This document shows, piece by piece, positions 38,367-48,024 of a stretch of 64,000 bases of DNA (position 1 is the stretch's first letter; the number at the start of each line of letters is the position of its first letter). The DNA is from Kineosporiaceae bacterium (GTDB lineage Bacteria; Actinomycetota; Actinomycetes; Actinomycetales; Kineosporiaceae): the NCBI GenBank assembly GCA_016713225.1, contig JADJPO010000003.1:992001-1056000 (forward strand). The letters are read 5' to 3'. The position numbers and the translations under genes were made by a program. The notes under the pieces were generated by a model that saw nothing but the letters and a program-made list of their open reading frames with translations, ran no database searches and was not told where the DNA came from.

Positions 38367-41154
38367 GGGATTCGAGGCTATCAGTGATGAGCCGGTGATA
38401 AACCCGCATCGCCTGCGCCAGCGCGTCGTCCTGCGTGGGCAGTGTCACCGCTCGCTCACGGGCACGTTCTCGCAGGTCACGGGCACGCTCAGGGTCGGTT
38501 ACGGCGATCCGCACGGCGCCGGCGAGCTGTTCGGCATCACCCGGACGGACCAGCAGCGCCGCCTCGCCGAGCACCTCGGCGGTGCCGCCGGCGTCGGTGG
38601 CCACGATCGCCGCTCCTGCCGCGAGCGCCTCCTGGACGATCAGCGGCTGTCCCTCCCACAGACTCGGCACCACCACGATGTCGGCCGCCACGAGCAGCGC
38701 CGGGACGTCGTCCCGCACCCCGAGCAGGCTCACCGGCAGCGTGCGGGCGGTGATCTGCGCCGCGAGCTCGTCGTGCAGCGGTCCATCGCCGACGACGACC
38801 CAGCGCACCGGCAGCTCGCGCAGCCACGCGGCGGCCTCCAGCAGGACGCCGAGGCCCTTCTGCGGCGCCAGCCGGCCGACGGTCAGGGCTAATCGTTCGT
38901 CCGGACCCACCCCGAGCTCGAGCCGCAGCCGGGCGGCGACCTCGGCGCGTTCTGCCGACGGCACCGGGTGCAGCGGGCTCGGCACCAGCGCCCGGTCGAC
39001 CCGGCGGGCCCCCAGCCCCCGCAGCCGGGCCACCAGATCGCCCGAGACGGCGAGGACGACGGCCGCCCGCCGGGCCACCAGGCGTTCGAGCAGCCTGTAG
39101 ATCAGCCCGGCGAACCCGGCGGCCGGCGGTGCGTTGTGCACCGTGACCACCACGGGGACGCCGCGCGCAGCCAGCACGGCCAGCGCCCCCGCCCGGATGC
39201 CGTGGGCGTGGATCACCGCGGCGCCGCGGGTCAACGCGGTGAGTCGCCGGATGCCGTCCAGATCTCGAACCGGGTCGGGCCGCTCCCCCACGGCGAGTTC
39301 TCGAGTCTCCAAACCCGTTGCGGCATAGCCGAAGGCGTCCAAGGTCTCGCTCGGGCCGATCACCACCACCGAACGGCCTGCACCCGACAGCCCCGTAGCC
39401 AGGGCCAGCACGTGACGCCCGATGCCGCCGGCCGAGATCCCCAGCAGCTGCACGATCGAACCGGCCGGCACGACGGCGTCGTCGCCCAGGGCGGCGGCGT
39501 TCCGACTGCCCGGGCCGGCCGGCGGCACCCCCAGCAGATCGGTGGCCACCAGCAGCGCGGCCACGGCATACAGGAGGCCGGCGACCGAGGTCGCCACCAC
39601 GGCAGCCAGGACGGCGCCGAGGGGTCCGCCGTCCCACACCCCGACCAGCCACCGGGCCAGAGCCCAGCCCAGCCCGCCGGCGAGGGTTGCGGCCGGAACC
39701 AGGACCAGACCGGCGCGGGCGAGGCCGGCGGTGGCCGCGACCGAGGCCCGACGCCGCAGCACGCCGAGCAGCACTGCGGCCCCCACGGCCGTGCCCAGGC
39801 TCTGGCCACCGGTGAGGGCGATGACCGCGCCGTCGGGTGAGGTGATCAGCAGACCGGCCGCCGCCAGGACGACGGCCGCGAGCCACCCGGTGGAGGTGCC
39901 GACGGCGGCCGCCCGGGGCGCCCCCACCGCGTACAGGGTGCGCCCGATGAACATGACCAGCGCCAGCGCCACCAACCCGGGCGCACCGACGAGCACCGCC
40001 TCACTCATCGAGGTGACCCGGCCCTTGTCGAGGCGGGTGAACAGCGCGGCCATGGCCGGGGCGCTCGCGGCCAGCAGCGCTGCGGCGCCCGCCCCGGCGA
40101 TGAGCACCAGCCGGATCGAGCGCGCCGACAGGTCCGTGAACGCCGCGCCCGGTGAGGCGGCCCTCCCCTGCTCGGAACGCCGCTCGATACTCCCCTGCCC
40201 GGTACTTCCCTCGGCGGCACGGGCCAGCCGCGGGAACAAGGCCGTGATCAGCGGCGCCACCAGCACCGCGTACGGCAACACCGTCACGGCCTGCGCGAAG
40301 CCGAAGGTGACCACGGTCCCGGAGTTGCCACCGTGATTGGCCAACACCACGGCGGCGAGCTGAAACCCCTGCTGTGCCAGCACGGCCAGCACCCCGGCAC
40401 CGGCCAGCGCTGCGGTGCGCCGCGCCGTCCCCGAGGGAAAGGTCCACGTCGGACGCAACCGGAACCCGCTGCGATACACCGGGATCAGCAACGGAAGCGT
40501 CATCGCGGCCACCCCGGCCGTGGTGCCCCAGGTGAGCACCGCGAAGGCACCGTCCGACAACGCCGCATCGGTTCGGGACGCCGGGGCGTCGCCGACCATG
40601 ACGTCGTAGACGACGTAGGCCGCGATCACCACCACGCTCGACAGCACCGGGGCGAAGGCCGGCCAGGCGAAGCGGCCGCGGGCCTGCAACACCCCGGCCA
40701 GCACGGCACCGACGCCGTAGAGCAGTACCTGGGGGGCGAACACCACGAGCATCGCGGCGGTCTGTTCACGTTGCCCTTCACAGAGCCCGCCCGAGACCAG
40801 TACCTCGGCCATCGGCCGGGCGAGCAGGGCCAAGACCGCCGTCAACGGAACCAGCAGGGTCACCGTCCAGGTCAGCACCGCACCGGCCAGCCGCTCGGCC
40901 TGAGCGGGTCGGTCGGGCAACAACGGCGCCAGCAACGGGATCACCGTCGCCGACAACGCACCGCCGGCAGCCACCTCGAACAGCACGGTCGGCACCAGGT
41001 TCGCGGTGTTGTACGTACCACCGACACAGGCCGCCCCGACCGTGGACGAGAACACCAGGGTCCGCGCGAAGCCGGTCAGCCGCGACAACACGGTGAGCAC
41101 CGAGATCAGCGCCGCCGAGGCCGCCAGACCGACGAACAGCCGGCGTGTGGTCAT
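38347..41154 (-). CDS. murJ: Fused MurJ-type lipid flippase and GT4 glycosyltransferase
   Basis: This is one continuous 935-residue frame. Residues 1 to about 530 are MurJ (MviN), the lipid-linked cell-wall precursor flippase, with about 14 hydrophobic segments starting ASAALISVLTVLSRLTGFAR and TYNTANLVPTVLFEVAAGGA. From about residue 565 a GT-B glycosyltransferase family 4 domain begins at QLLGISAGGIGRHVLAL; it has VGRLAPQKGLGVLLEAA, VVGDGPLHDELA and EGQPLIVQEALAAG (E-x7-E). In most relatives the two are separate genes, so this is a natural fusion or an assembly join; no stop or odd base run marks a break. The ATG at 41154 has GGTGAG upstream. A role in carrying and extending a lipid-linked glycan is inferred. 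Confidence 0.85.
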   Translation of the reverse strand: MTTRRLFVGLAASAALISVLTVLSRLTGFARTLVFSSTVGAACVGGTYNTANLVPTVLFEVAAGGALSATVIPLLAPLLPDRPAQAERLAGAVLTWTVTLLVPLTAVLALLARPMAEVLVSGGLCEGQREQTAAMLVVFAPQVLLYGVGAVLAGVLQARGRFAWPAFAPVLSSVVVIAAYVVYDVMVGDAPASRTDAALSDGAFAVLTWGTTAGVAAMTLPLLIPVYRSGFRLRPTWTFPSGTARRTAALAGAGVLAVLAQQGFQLAAVVLANHGGNSGTVVTFGFAQAVTVLPYAVLVAPLITALFPRLARAAEGSTGQGSIERRSEQGRAASPGAAFTDLSARSIRLVLIAGAGAAALLAASAPAMAALFTRLDKGRVTSMSEAVLVGAPGLVALALVMFIGRTLYAVGAPRAAAVGTSTGWLAAVVLAAAGLLITSPDGAVIALTGGQSLGTAVGAAVLLGVLRRRASVAATAGLARAGLVLVPAATLAGGLGWALARWLVGVWDGGPLGAVLAAVVATSVAGLLYAVAALLVATDLLGVPPAGPGSRNAAALGDDAVVPAGSIVQLLGISAGGIGRHVLALATGLSGAGRSVVVIGPSETLDAFGYAATGLETRELAVGERPDPVRDLDGIRRLTALTRGAAVIHAHGIRAGALAVLAARGVPVVVTVHNAPPAAGFAGLIYRLLERLVARRAAVVLAVSGDLVARLRGLGARRVDRALVPSPLHPVPSAERAEVAARLRLELGVGPDERLALTVGRLAPQKGLGVLLEAAAWLRELPVRWVVVGDGPLHDELAAQITARTLPVSLLGVRDDVPALLVAADIVVVPSLWEGQPLIVQEALAAGAAIVATDAGGTAEVLGEAALLVRPGDAEQLAGAVRIAVTDPERARDLRERARERAVTLPTQDDALAQAMRVYHRLITDSLESRGAAHI

Positions 41155-41161
41155 CGAGAAC

Positions 41162-42025
41162 TCACCGCGGACGACGTCCCCACGCGTCCAGCTCACGCAA
41201 CCCCGGCGTGGACTCGATCACCTTCGTGAAGCTGACCTTCTCACTGGCCAGGGTCAGCCCGACCAACCCACCGAGCACCAGGGTCCGAGTGGGTCGCGAG
41301 GCACCGGCCACCACCGCGGTGCCGATCAGGGCACCGAGAGCGTTGGCCCCACAATCACCGAGCATGGCCCGCTCACCCAGGTCCTCGGGCAGCAGGGCCA
41401 CCGCGGTGCCGGTCAACGCCGCCGACACCGCCCCGGCCGGCCCTGTCACGGCGACAGCCCCGAGACCTTGCAGCAGAACGACTTTGAGCGCCCGACCAGG
41501 GCGCAGGTCGAGCAGGTTGATCAGGTTGGCCGCACCCGCGATGGTGGCGGCGGCAGTGGCCACGTCGAGCGTGCGAGCCAGCGGGCCTCCCGCGGACGGG
41601 CGTTCGCGTACCGCCAACCCGCCCGCGATCAGTCCCGCAGCACCGATGCCGGCAATCTTGAGCGCCCCGGTGGTGATCTCCCCTCGACGCAGTGCCCCGA
41701 GGTGGCCACGCAGTCCCTTGGAGCTGCCCCGCTCACCCAGGTCGTCGAGCAGACCGAAGGCGCCGGCGCCCAGACCGGCGACCACCCCGGCGAGCCGCAG
41801 CCGAGCCGGCACACCGGGCGCCACGACGAGCGCCGCCACCGTGGCGACCGTGGCGGCCGGACCCTCCAACAGCGTGATCGGCTCACCCCGATGATTGGTC
41901 CGCTGCCACCGCTGCTGACCCCCCGGGGGTGCGGCCCGCAGCCGAGTCCAGGCCACCCGGGCCACGGCAGCCGCGCCGGTGGCGACGGCCAGGCGTCCCG
42001 CCCAGGCGGCGGGGCGCTCGCTCAC
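41162..42025 (-). CDS. MraY/WecA-like phosphoglycosyltransferase-family membrane protein
   Basis: This is a 287-residue multi-pass membrane protein. The polytopic phosphoglycosyltransferase motifs are visible but divergent: NLINLLDLRPGRA fits the NxxNxxDG-type segment, GDCGANALGALIG fits the D-x-G-type loop, and GLLDDLGERG resembles the first Asp-rich loop. Such enzymes move sugar phosphates onto a polyprenyl phosphate. The divergence leaves the substrate open. The GTG at 42025 overlaps the mctB-like stop as GTGA, and its own stop is 7 nt from the MurJ-GT gene, so they are probably co-translated and work together. Confidence 0.72.
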   Translation of the reverse strand: MSERPAAWAGRLAVATGAAAVARVAWTRLRAAPPGGQQRWQRTNHRGEPITLLEGPAATVATVAALVVAPGVPARLRLAGVVAGLGAGAFGLLDDLGERGSSKGLRGHLGALRRGEITTGALKIAGIGAAGLIAGGLAVRERPSAGGPLARTLDVATAAATIAGAANLINLLDLRPGRALKVVLLQGLGAVAVTGPAGAVSAALTGTAVALLPEDLGERAMLGDCGANALGALIGTAVVAGASRPTRTLVLGGLVGLTLASEKVSFTKVIESTPGLRELDAWGRRPR

Positions 42026-43074
42026 GAGGCGACCTGCTCTGCCACGCTCACCGCGGGCATCACCGCGGCAGCGCCACGACCGAAGCCGTAGGCGTTGCCG
42101 TCGCCTCGCCCCTGCTCGGACAGGGCATGGATGGTGGTGACGTCACCCATCGGGCTGCCGGCGGTGTCGACGGTCGACACCTGTCGGGTGTCCTGCTTCT
42201 GGGCCCGCAGCACTGCCAGCGCTCCACCGTCCAGGGCCGAGGACGCCGGGCCGAACAGCACGACCCCACCACCGGCCCGATCCAGCGTGAGCGAGAGATC
42301 CACCCAATCACGCACCGGGTCGGCGCCGCTGGGGCTCGGACTGGGCGCCACAGGGTCGGTGGCCACCGGCGGGGCGAGCACCACCGCCAGATCGGCGCGT
42401 CCGGTCACCTTCTCGCGGACGGCGACCAATCCCTGCTGCGAGAACGCGTTCAGGACCTGGCCGCCCACCGGGTCCGGGTCGCCGGTCTCCAGCGGGTTGG
42501 CCGTCACGAGGCAGCGCGCCAGCAGGTCCTGCAAATCCGCCCGGATGTCGGTGCCACCGCGGCTGGGCGTGGCGTTCTTGGCGCCGGCGCTCGGCCGCGG
42601 CGTCCCCGAACCCGACGATCGTGTGGCCTGCTGCGCAGGAGCGGTGAGCACCTTGGACCATTCGCGCACCACGGTGGCACGGGCCTGGCTGCGATCGGGT
42701 GCCGACCAGGTCGTCTTGATCTCCACGCGGCCGGTGACCTCGGCCCCGGCCGCCTTGAGGGCGGTGGTCAGGGGGTCGACCAGCTCGTTCTGAGCTCCCG
42801 GCAACGACACCAGGACGACGTGACGACCCGACAGCCGCCCGGTCACCAGCAGCGGCGTCACCTGCGTGGCGAAGGCGTCACGGTTCTTCACCCCTGCCTC
42901 GGCGATGTCCTTGTCCGAACGCAGCTGCCTCTTCTCCTCGGCCAGCTGGTCGACCCGAGCACTCAGCTGATCGGCGATCTGGCCCCGCAACGGGCCGGCA
43001 CCGAGCACGATCCCGACCGCGAGGGCGATGAACACCGAGACCAGCGAGACCACGTGGTACCTGAAATCGATCAT
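42022..43074 (-). CDS. MctB/SteB-like membrane protein (copper transporter family)
   Basis: This is a 350-residue protein with a single N-terminal membrane helix (VVSLVSVFIALAVGIVLGA) followed by a coiled coil (QIADQLSARVDQLAEEKRQL) and a long extracytoplasmic domain. Family members in mycobacteria (MctB) are outer-envelope pore proteins tied to copper, and in corynebacteria (SteB) they pair with SteA in cell division. It overlaps steA by 4 bp (ATGA), as in those operons. Copper transport itself is not shown by the sequence. Confidence 0.85.
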   Translation of the reverse strand: MIDFRYHVVSLVSVFIALAVGIVLGAGPLRGQIADQLSARVDQLAEEKRQLRSDKDIAEAGVKNRDAFATQVTPLLVTGRLSGRHVVLVSLPGAQNELVDPLTTALKAAGAEVTGRVEIKTTWSAPDRSQARATVVREWSKVLTAPAQQATRSSGSGTPRPSAGAKNATPSRGGTDIRADLQDLLARCLVTANPLETGDPDPVGGQVLNAFSQQGLVAVREKVTGRADLAVVLAPPVATDPVAPSPSPSGADPVRDWVDLSLTLDRAGGGVVLFGPASSALDGGALAVLRAQKQDTRQVSTVDTAGSPMGDVTTIHALSEQGRGDGNAYGFGRGAAAVMPAVSVAEQVAS

Positions 43075-44303
43075 GCCATCCGCTCACTCGTGTGCTCAGC
43101 CCAGGCCTCCGGCGGAGCGTCGGTGACCAGCGAGCGCACGAAGGCCCACAGATCGTCCAACCACTCCCCGATCAGTTGGTAGAACAGTTGCCCGCCCGGC
43201 GTGGCATACAGCGCCACCCCCACGGCCAGCAGACCGGCCAGCAGCAGGACGCCGAGCTGGCCGTTGCTGATCCGTTGCCGGTACAGCCGCGACACCCCCT
43301 TGGCATCGACCAGCTTGCCGCCGACGCGCAGCCGCGTCAGCCAGGTGCTGGCCATGCCCGCACGGCCCTTGTCCAGGAACTCCACCAGGGTGTTGTGCGT
43401 GCCGACCGCGACGATCACCGAGGCACCGCGATCGTCGGCGAGCAGCATCGCGACGTCCTCGCTGGTGCCCGTGGCCGAGAACACGACCGGCTCGATCCCG
43501 AGCGCCGTGACCCGGTCCAGCCCCGGCGCCCGGCCGTCGCGATAGGCGTGGACCACGATCTCGGCGCCACACCTCAGCGCCCGGTCGGTCACCGAGTCCA
43601 TGTCGCCGACGATGATGTCCGGGGTGTAGCCCCCTTCGAGAATCGCGTCCGCGCCGCCGTCCACCCCGATCAGAACCGGCCGGTTCTCCCGGATGTAGGG
43701 CCGCAGCGTGGCCAGGTCCTCCTTGTAGTGATACCCCCGGACGACGATGAGCACCGCCCGCCCGTCCAGCGGGGTGCGGATCTCGGGCACGCCGATGCCG
43801 TCCAGCAGCAAGCCCCGTTCGCGCTGCAGGTAGTCCATGGTGTTGGCCACGAACGACTCCAACTGGACGGCGAGCCCGGCCCGGGCCTCCTCCATCAGGG
43901 CAGCGATGGTGTCCTCGTCGTGCACCAGGCCCTTGGCCACGACCTGCTCGTCCCGGTGGAGGATCCCGTCGAAGACCCGCACCTGATCGCCCTCGTGCAC
44001 GACCTCGAACAGGTCCTCGCCGACCGAGTCGATCAGCGGGATCCCGGCCGCCAGCAACGTGGCCGGCCCGATGTTGGGGTAACGCCCCGAGATGCTGGCC
44101 GAGGCGTTGATCACCGCTGCCGGACGGCAGGCGACCAGGGCATCGGCCGAGACCTTGTCCAGATCCATGTGGTCGATCACGGCGATCTCGCCGGGGCGCA
44201 GCCGCTTGGTGAGGTTCTTGGTGCGTCGATCCACCCGCACCCGACCAGTGACCCCCGGGCCGCTCTGCGTCCCCGAGGACCTGCCTGCCAGGAGCCTCCT
44301 CAC
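43071..44303 (-). CDS. steA: Putative cytokinetic ring protein SteA
   Basis: This is a 410-residue protein. The central part resembles thiamine pyrophosphokinase folds (PDIIVGDMDSVTDRAL), and a single C-terminal membrane helix (LGVLLLAGLLAVGVALYAT) anchors it. SteA acts at the division septum in corynebacteria. Its N-terminus (GRVRVDRRTKNLTKRLRPGEIAVIDH) is conserved in family members. The GTG at 44303 overlaps the recN stop as GTGA. The order recN-steA-mctB-like is conserved across actinobacteria. Confidence 0.93.
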   Translation of the reverse strand: MRRLLAGRSSGTQSGPGVTGRVRVDRRTKNLTKRLRPGEIAVIDHMDLDKVSADALVACRPAAVINASASISGRYPNIGPATLLAAGIPLIDSVGEDLFEVVHEGDQVRVFDGILHRDEQVVAKGLVHDEDTIAALMEEARAGLAVQLESFVANTMDYLQRERGLLLDGIGVPEIRTPLDGRAVLIVVRGYHYKEDLATLRPYIRENRPVLIGVDGGADAILEGGYTPDIIVGDMDSVTDRALRCGAEIVVHAYRDGRAPGLDRVTALGIEPVVFSATGTSEDVAMLLADDRGASVIVAVGTHNTLVEFLDKGRAGMASTWLTRLRVGGKLVDAKGVSRLYRQRISNGQLGVLLLAGLLAVGVALYATPGGQLFYQLIGEWLDDLWAFVRSLVTDAPPEAWAEHTSERMA

Positions 44304-46222
44304 CCCACGATCGTGCCACGTTCTGCTCGCCGGTCGGACCGGAGGGTGTGCTCCGGTGTGTGCTCGGCCCGCGCCGTGGCCAGCAATTCCTCCGCATGGG
44401 CGCGGGCGCTGCCCGAGTCGGCCATGCCTCCGAGCATCCGGGCCAGCTCACGAACCCGTCCCGCTTCGTCCAGCAGCGTGACGCCGCTCTCGGTGACCTC
44501 ACCGGTCACGGCCTTGGTCACCACGAGGTGACGGTCGGCGAAAGCTGCCACCTGAGGCAGGTGGGTGACCACCAGGACCTGGGCGCTGCGCGCCAATCGC
44601 CCCAGGCGCCGGCCGATGCCGAGCGCAGCCTGCCCCCCGACCCCCGCGTCCACCTCGTCGAAGACGAAGGTGGGCACCGGGTCAACCCCACCGAGCACCA
44701 CCTCGAGCCCCAGCATCACCCGCGAGAGCTCACCGCCCGAGGCGCCCTTGGCCAACGGGCGAGCAGGAGCCCCCGGATGGGGCAACAACAACAGTTCGAC
44801 CTCGTCCACCCCGTCGGCGACGGCAGCCAGCAGCCGCGCAGGCGCCGTACTCGACACCGGGTCAGCGGCCTTGCCCTTGCCCGATCCCTTGCCCGGTCCC
44901 TTGCCTGATCCCCCGCCCGATCCCTTGTCGCCTTTGCCGTGGCGAACCGGGAGGTCGGGGACGGCGAGTCCGTCCTCGTCGGGACGTTGGCGCACCTCGA
45001 CCACCAGTTCGGCGTGCGGCATGGCCAGCTCGGTCAGTTCCTCGCTCACCGCCGTCCCCAGACGGGCCGCGGCCTCGAGCCGGGCTCGACTCAATCGGGC
45101 TGCCAGTTCCCCCAGCTCGCGGCGCAGGGTCTCGCGCTCGGCGTCCAGGGCGAGCGAGCGGTCCTCGTCACCCTCCAGCTCGAGCAACCGCAGCCCTGAG
45201 GCCCGCGCCCACTCGAGGACGGCGTCGACGTCCGGCCCGTAGGCCCGGGTCAGTGCGCCGAGCTCGGCACGACGGCTCTCGACCGCGGCCAACCGGGTCG
45301 GATCAGCCTCCAGCCGGTCCGAGTAGGACGCGCAGTCGCCGGCCACCTCGGCCACCAGCATGCTCACCTCGCGAAGCCGGTCCGCCAACGCGGCCAAGGC
45401 GGCATCGTGATCGCGCACCTGGTCGAGGGCTTGGCGGGCCCGGGTCAGCAGGGCCAGCGCGTCCGGCTCGTCGAGGGAGAGGTCGTCGCGCCCGGTCAGC
45501 GCGGCCTGGGCCGTGGACGACGCCGCGCGCAGTTCCTCGGCGTGCCCGAGCCGTTCGGACTCGGCGCGCAGGTCGACGTCCTCACCCGGGCGCGGGTCGA
45601 CTCGCTCGACCTCGGCCAGGCCCAGCCGCAACAACTCGGCCTCCTGCGCTCGCTCCCGGGTCTGGGTGCGGATGGCGTGCAACTCGGCCTCGACCACCCG
45701 GAGCCGGTTCCACCGGGTGCGGTACTCGGCCGACAGCTCGCTCACCTCGGCACCGGCGAAGCGGTCGAGCATCTGGCGTTGGCGCACCGCCGACCGCAAC
45801 CGCAGCTGCTCACTCTGGCCGTGTACGGCGATCAGGTCCTCGGCCAACTCCGAGATCAGCGCCACGGGGGCGGCGCGGCCCCCGACATGGCTGCGGCTTC
45901 GACCCTCGGCGCCCACGGTGCGCGAGACGATCAGTTCGGCCGTGCCGTCCACCAGCTCATCGAGCTCGCCACCGGCCTCGCGAACCCGCTCGGCGATCGT
46001 GCCCGTGGCCTCCACCAGAATCCGGCCCTCGACCAGCGCACTGGCCTGGCCGGTCCGCACCGCTCCCGGGTCGGCGCGCCCGCCGAACAGCAGGCCCAGC
46101 CCGGTGACCACCATGGTCTTGCCGGCGCCGGTCTCGCCGGTGACCACGGTCAGGCCCGGCCCGAACTCGAGCACCGCCTCACCGATCACACCGAGGCCGC
46201 GAAGGCGCATCTCCTGCAACAC
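44300..46222 (-). CDS. recN: DNA repair protein RecN
   Basis: This is a 640-residue SMC-like ATPase of double-strand-break repair. Walker A is GETGAGKT near residue 30, the ABC signature region is GGELSRVMLGLEVVL, and Walker B is TFVFDEVDAGVGGQ. The middle is a coiled coil. A glycine/lysine-rich insert (near residues 430-450, GKGDKGSGGGSGKGPGKGSG) sits after the coiled coil and is not part of the core fold. About 88 bp separate it from nadK upstream. Expression with SOS genes is likely, but no LexA box is called here. Confidence 0.95.
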   Translation of the reverse strand: MLQEMRLRGLGVIGEAVLEFGPGLTVVTGETGAGKTMVVTGLGLLFGGRADPGAVRTGQASALVEGRILVEATGTIAERVREAGGELDELVDGTAELIVSRTVGAEGRSRSHVGGRAAPVALISELAEDLIAVHGQSEQLRLRSAVRQRQMLDRFAGAEVSELSAEYRTRWNRLRVVEAELHAIRTQTRERAQEAELLRLGLAEVERVDPRPGEDVDLRAESERLGHAEELRAASSTAQAALTGRDDLSLDEPDALALLTRARQALDQVRDHDAALAALADRLREVSMLVAEVAGDCASYSDRLEADPTRLAAVESRRAELGALTRAYGPDVDAVLEWARASGLRLLELEGDEDRSLALDAERETLRRELGELAARLSRARLEAAARLGTAVSEELTELAMPHAELVVEVRQRPDEDGLAVPDLPVRHGKGDKGSGGGSGKGPGKGSGKGKAADPVSSTAPARLLAAVADGVDEVELLLLPHPGAPARPLAKGASGGELSRVMLGLEVVLGGVDPVPTFVFDEVDAGVGGQAALGIGRRLGRLARSAQVLVVTHLPQVAAFADRHLVVTKAVTGEVTESGVTLLDEAGRVRELARMLGGMADSGSARAHAEELLATARAEHTPEHTLRSDRRAERGTIVG

Positions 46223-46311
46223 GGGGACAGCCTAGGCACTCGGGGGCCGCCCGAGGCGGTTACCCACACCCCGGGGCCGCCCTTCGGCGCCGATGAGACT
46301 CGTCCGGGGGG

Positions 46312-47223
46312 CTATTCGTGCTCGTGCCGGCTGCGGCCGCGCCATCCGTGGACCGGCAGACCGAACTTGGCCACCAGCCGGTTGGCGAAGGGTGGCCGGG
46401 CCAACCGGGCCAGGCGTACCGGCAGCGGCGAGCGACGGACCTCCACCCGCGAGCCGGTGGGTAGGTCGAGACTGCGCCGGCCGTCGCACCAGAGAACCGC
46501 TGTGCCCGGCGAGACGATCTCGACCGCAGGTACCGAGTTGGGCGCCACCACCAAGGGCCGCGCGAAGAGGGCGTGGGCGCTGATCGGCACCAGCAGCAGC
46601 GCCTCGACCTCGGGCCACACCACCGGGCCACCAGCCGAGAACGCATAAGCCGTCGAGCCGGTCGGCGTGGCGAGAACGACTCCGTCGCAACCGAATTCGG
46701 TGACCGGGCGGCCGTCCACCTCGAGCACGACCTCGATCATGTGCCGCCGGTCGGCCTTCTCGATGCTGGCCTCGTTGACCGCCCAGGTCTGCGCCAACAC
46801 CTGATCGCCGAGCATCACCTGGACGTCGAGGGTCATCCGTTCCTCGACCTCGTAGCGGCGCTCGGCGATCCGCAGCACGGTGTCGTGCAGGTCGTCTCGT
46901 TCGGCCTCGGCCAGGAATCCGACGTGGCCGATGTTGATCCCCAGCAACGGGACGTCGCTGCCCCGCACCAGCTCGGCCGCGCGCAGGATCGTCCCGTCGC
47001 CGCCGAGCACCACCACCAGTTCGGCGCCGTCCAACGGCTGGTCGGGGTCGGCCAGTTCGATGACCCGGCGCGCGGCGTCCCCCAGGGCGCTCGCCTCGGG
47101 CTCGGGCATGATCGGGCTCAGCCCGGCGCGGCCGAGCAGGGTCACCAGTTCCTCCGCCACCCGCACCGCCGTGGGGCGTCCGGTGTGCGCGAGCACGAGT
47201 ACCCGACGGTCTCCGCGGCTCAC
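46312..47223 (-). CDS. nadK: NAD kinase
   Basis: This is a 303-residue protein that phosphorylates NAD to NADP. The diagnostic motif GGDGTILRAAEL is near residue 72, followed by INIGHVGFLAEA and the C-terminal segment TPTGSTAYAFSAGGP. The GTG at 47223 overlaps the tlyA stop as GTGA. The nadK-recN-steA order after tlyA is the standard actinobacterial arrangement. Confidence 0.96.
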   Translation of the reverse strand: MSRGDRRVLVLAHTGRPTAVRVAEELVTLLGRAGLSPIMPEPEASALGDAARRVIELADPDQPLDGAELVVVLGGDGTILRAAELVRGSDVPLLGINIGHVGFLAEAERDDLHDTVLRIAERRYEVEERMTLDVQVMLGDQVLAQTWAVNEASIEKADRRHMIEVVLEVDGRPVTEFGCDGVVLATPTGSTAYAFSAGGPVVWPEVEALLLVPISAHALFARPLVVAPNSVPAVEIVSPGTAVLWCDGRRSLDLPTGSRVEVRRSPLPVRLARLARPPFANRLVAKFGLPVHGWRGRSRHEHE

Positions 47224-48020
47224 TGTGGTCCCTCCTCGACGGCGCGCAGCAGATCAGCCTCGCGCAGCGGTTCGGCTCCGGCAACCAGCCAGAGAAAGTA
47301 CTCCACGTTGCCGCTGGGTCCGGGCAAGGGGCTGGCGCACACGCCGCGCACCCCGAGACCGAGATCGGTTGCCGCCTCGGCGACGCTGCGCACGGCATCG
47401 GCCCGGTCCACGGCCGAGCGGACGACGCCGCCCTGCGGCAACCGCTCCCGACCCACCTCGAACTGCGGCTTGACCATCAGCACCAGGTCGGCCCCGGGCT
47501 CACTCACCCGAACCAGCGGCTCGAGCACCAGACGCAACGAGATGAACGACAGGTCGGCGACCACCAGATCCGGCGCAAAGGGCAGCTGAGCACGGGTCAG
47601 TTCGCGAACATTGGTGCGGTCGAGAACGCTGACCCGTTCGTCCTGCTGCAGCGACCAGACGAGCTGGCCATATCCGACGTCGACCGCAATGACGTGTGCA
47701 GCACCGCGACGCAGCAGCACATCCGTGAAGCCACCCGTGCTGGCACCGGCATCCAGACATCGCCGACCCACGACGTCGATCCCGGCGAAGGCGTCGAGGG
47801 CACCGGTCAACTTGTGGCCGCCGCGACTCGCGAAATCCGGTGTGCCCTCGACCTCACGCACCACGATGGCGGCCGCCGGATCAACCTGGGTCGCGACCTT
47901 GCCGGCCACCTGCCCGGCGAGGACCACGCGCCCCGCGGCGACGAGCTCGTCGGCGTGGGCGCGAGATCGCGCGAGCCCGCGCCGCACCAGCTCGACGTCC
48001 AGCCGCCGCCGCTGGGCCAC
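47220..48020 (-). CDS. tlyA: rRNA 2'-O-methyltransferase TlyA
   Basis: This is a 266-residue protein. An N-terminal S4 RNA-binding domain (LDVELVRRGLARSRAHADELV) joins an FtsJ-like methyltransferase domain with AdoMet site CLDAGASTGGFTDVLL. TlyA methylates the 2'-O of cytidines in 16S and 23S rRNA; loss gives resistance to capreomycin-type antibiotics. It overlaps nadK by 4 bp and lies 4 bp after the small protein gene upstream. Confidence 0.95.
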   Translation of the reverse strand: MAQRRRLDVELVRRGLARSRAHADELVAAGRVVLAGQVAGKVATQVDPAAAIVVREVEGTPDFASRGGHKLTGALDAFAGIDVVGRRCLDAGASTGGFTDVLLRRGAAHVIAVDVGYGQLVWSLQQDERVSVLDRTNVRELTRAQLPFAPDLVVADLSFISLRLVLEPLVRVSEPGADLVLMVKPQFEVGRERLPQGGVVRSAVDRADAVRSVAEAATDLGLGVRGVCASPLPGPSGNVEYFLWLVAGAEPLREADLLRAVEEGPQ

Positions 48021-48024
48021 GAGG

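Noticed and set aside
46232..47398. A 388-residue minus-strand frame over nadK and tlyA
   Set aside because: Arg/Gly-rich shadow of nadK in another frame; no motif.
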